DNA of 6,297 nucleotides, from contig URNJ01000106.1 in NCBI GenBank assembly GCA_900549215.1, forward strand, positions 1 to 6,297. The letters run 5' to 3'. Under the pieces are notes generated by a model. It searched no databases. It saw nothing but the letters and a program-made list of their open reading frames with translations, and was not told where the DNA came from. This DNA comes from an uncultured Collinsella sp. Lineage in GTDB: Bacteria; Actinomycetota; Coriobacteriia; Coriobacteriales; Coriobacteriaceae. Positions 5,862-6,297 of the stretch are shown piece by piece. Both the position numbers and the translations under genes were made by a program. Positions within the stretch are counted from its first letter, which is position 1; every line of letters begins with the position of its first letter.

Positions 5862-6297
5862 TTAGCGAGCTGCGGACTCGAGCAGTGCCTTGACCTCGGC
5901 GGCGGTGTTGCAGGCGAGCGCCTTCTCGGCGAGCTCGTCGCACTCGGCCTTGGTCCACTGGCTGATGGTCTTGCGGGCGCGCAGGATCGACGGAGCGCTC
6001 ATCGAGAACTCCTCCAGGCCCCAGCTGATCAGCAGCGGCTCGAGCAGCGGATCGGCAGCGGCCTCGCCGCACATACCGACCATGATGCCGGCCTTCACGC
6101 CGCTCTCGATGATGTTCTTGAGCGAGCGGAGCACGGCGGGATAGTACACCTGGTACAGGTTGGAGATGGTGTCGTTACCACGGTCGGCGCACATGGTGTA
6201 GCCGATCAGGTCGTTGGTGCCGATGGAGAAGAAGTCGGCAACCTCGGCAAGACGGTCTGCGAGCAGCGAAGCGGCGGGCGTCTCGACCATGATGCCG
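5862..6297 (-). CDS. ptsI: PTS Enzyme I (phosphoenolpyruvate-protein phosphotransferase), C-terminal part
   Basis: These last 145 codons belong to the PEP-binding barrel of Enzyme I, the cytoplasmic protein that takes phosphate from PEP and passes it to HPr for all PTS sugars. The gene runs off the right edge, so the His-bearing swivel domain and HPr-binding domain are not seen. Recognisable in order are GIMVETPAA at the edge, DFFSIGTNDL, DRGND, the active-site-cysteine motif GMCGE, and EEFSMSAPSILRARK near the end, followed by a final helix rich in Ala and Glu. The stretch after GTNDL reads IGYTMCAD, whereas the common form is TQYT(L/M)AVD, a mild departure next to the PEP site. The protein ends in LLESAAR with a TAA stop. 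Kinase A follows 74 bp downstream, which suggests that general PTS phosphotransfer and a downstream sugar-phosphate kinase are expressed together. Confidence 0.95.
   Translation of the reverse strand, partial: GIMVETPAASLLADRLAEVADFFSIGTNDLIGYTMCADRGNDTISNLYQVYYPAVLRSLKNIIESGVKAGIMVGMCGEAAADPLLEPLLISWGLEEFSMSAPSILRARKTISQWTKAECDELAEKALACNTAAEVKALLESAAR

Overview
All seven genes in this window lie on the minus strand, so transcription runs from right to left. In transcription order they are: the 3' end of ptsI (PTS Enzyme I); two tandem PfkB-type sugar kinases of the 1-phosphofructokinase group; cca (tRNA nucleotidyltransferase); a tRNA-Glu(CTC) gene; a UPF0104/LPG_synthase_TM membrane protein; and the 5' part of a TetR-family regulator cut off by the left edge. 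The G+C-rich coding sequence, clear AGGAGG-type ribosome binding sites and the gene content suggest a Gram-positive host. My best guess is a gut coriobacterium such as Collinsella, but this is an impression from composition and gene style, not a proven assignment.

Right part (3734-6297): ptsI is followed after 74 bp by kinase A (4855-5787). A GC-rich stem-loop without a T-tract lies in the gap, so the two are probably co-transcribed. Kinase A ends in a strong intrinsic terminator. Kinase B (3734-4666) follows after 188 bp, with its own ribosome binding site, a possible -10 box and its own strong terminator. Both kinases are 310 residues long and clearly homologous along their whole length. 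The layout fits sugar uptake by the PTS (Enzyme I feeds phosphate from PEP), with the kinases making the second phosphorylation of a sugar 1- or 6-phosphate. The transporter itself is not in the window.

Middle part (1925-3583): cca stands as a single unit between terminators, followed by a tRNA-Glu(CTC) gene with its own promoter and a textbook terminator. The tRNA gene already encodes its CCA end.

Left part (1-1924): a polytopic membrane protein with the conserved proline/glycine motif of the UPF0104 family and a long basic C-terminal tail is preceded by a possible -10 box overlapping an inverted repeat. Then comes the TetR gene, with another inverted repeat upstream that may be its operator. 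There is no clear terminator between these two genes.

No gene-free stretch exceeds about 190 bases. I see no insertion sequence, prophage, CRISPR array or integrated element. Most of the window is ordinary housekeeping DNA. The part most worth a second look is the kinase pair, whose active-site motifs depart from the family consensus in shared and in paralogue-specific ways.
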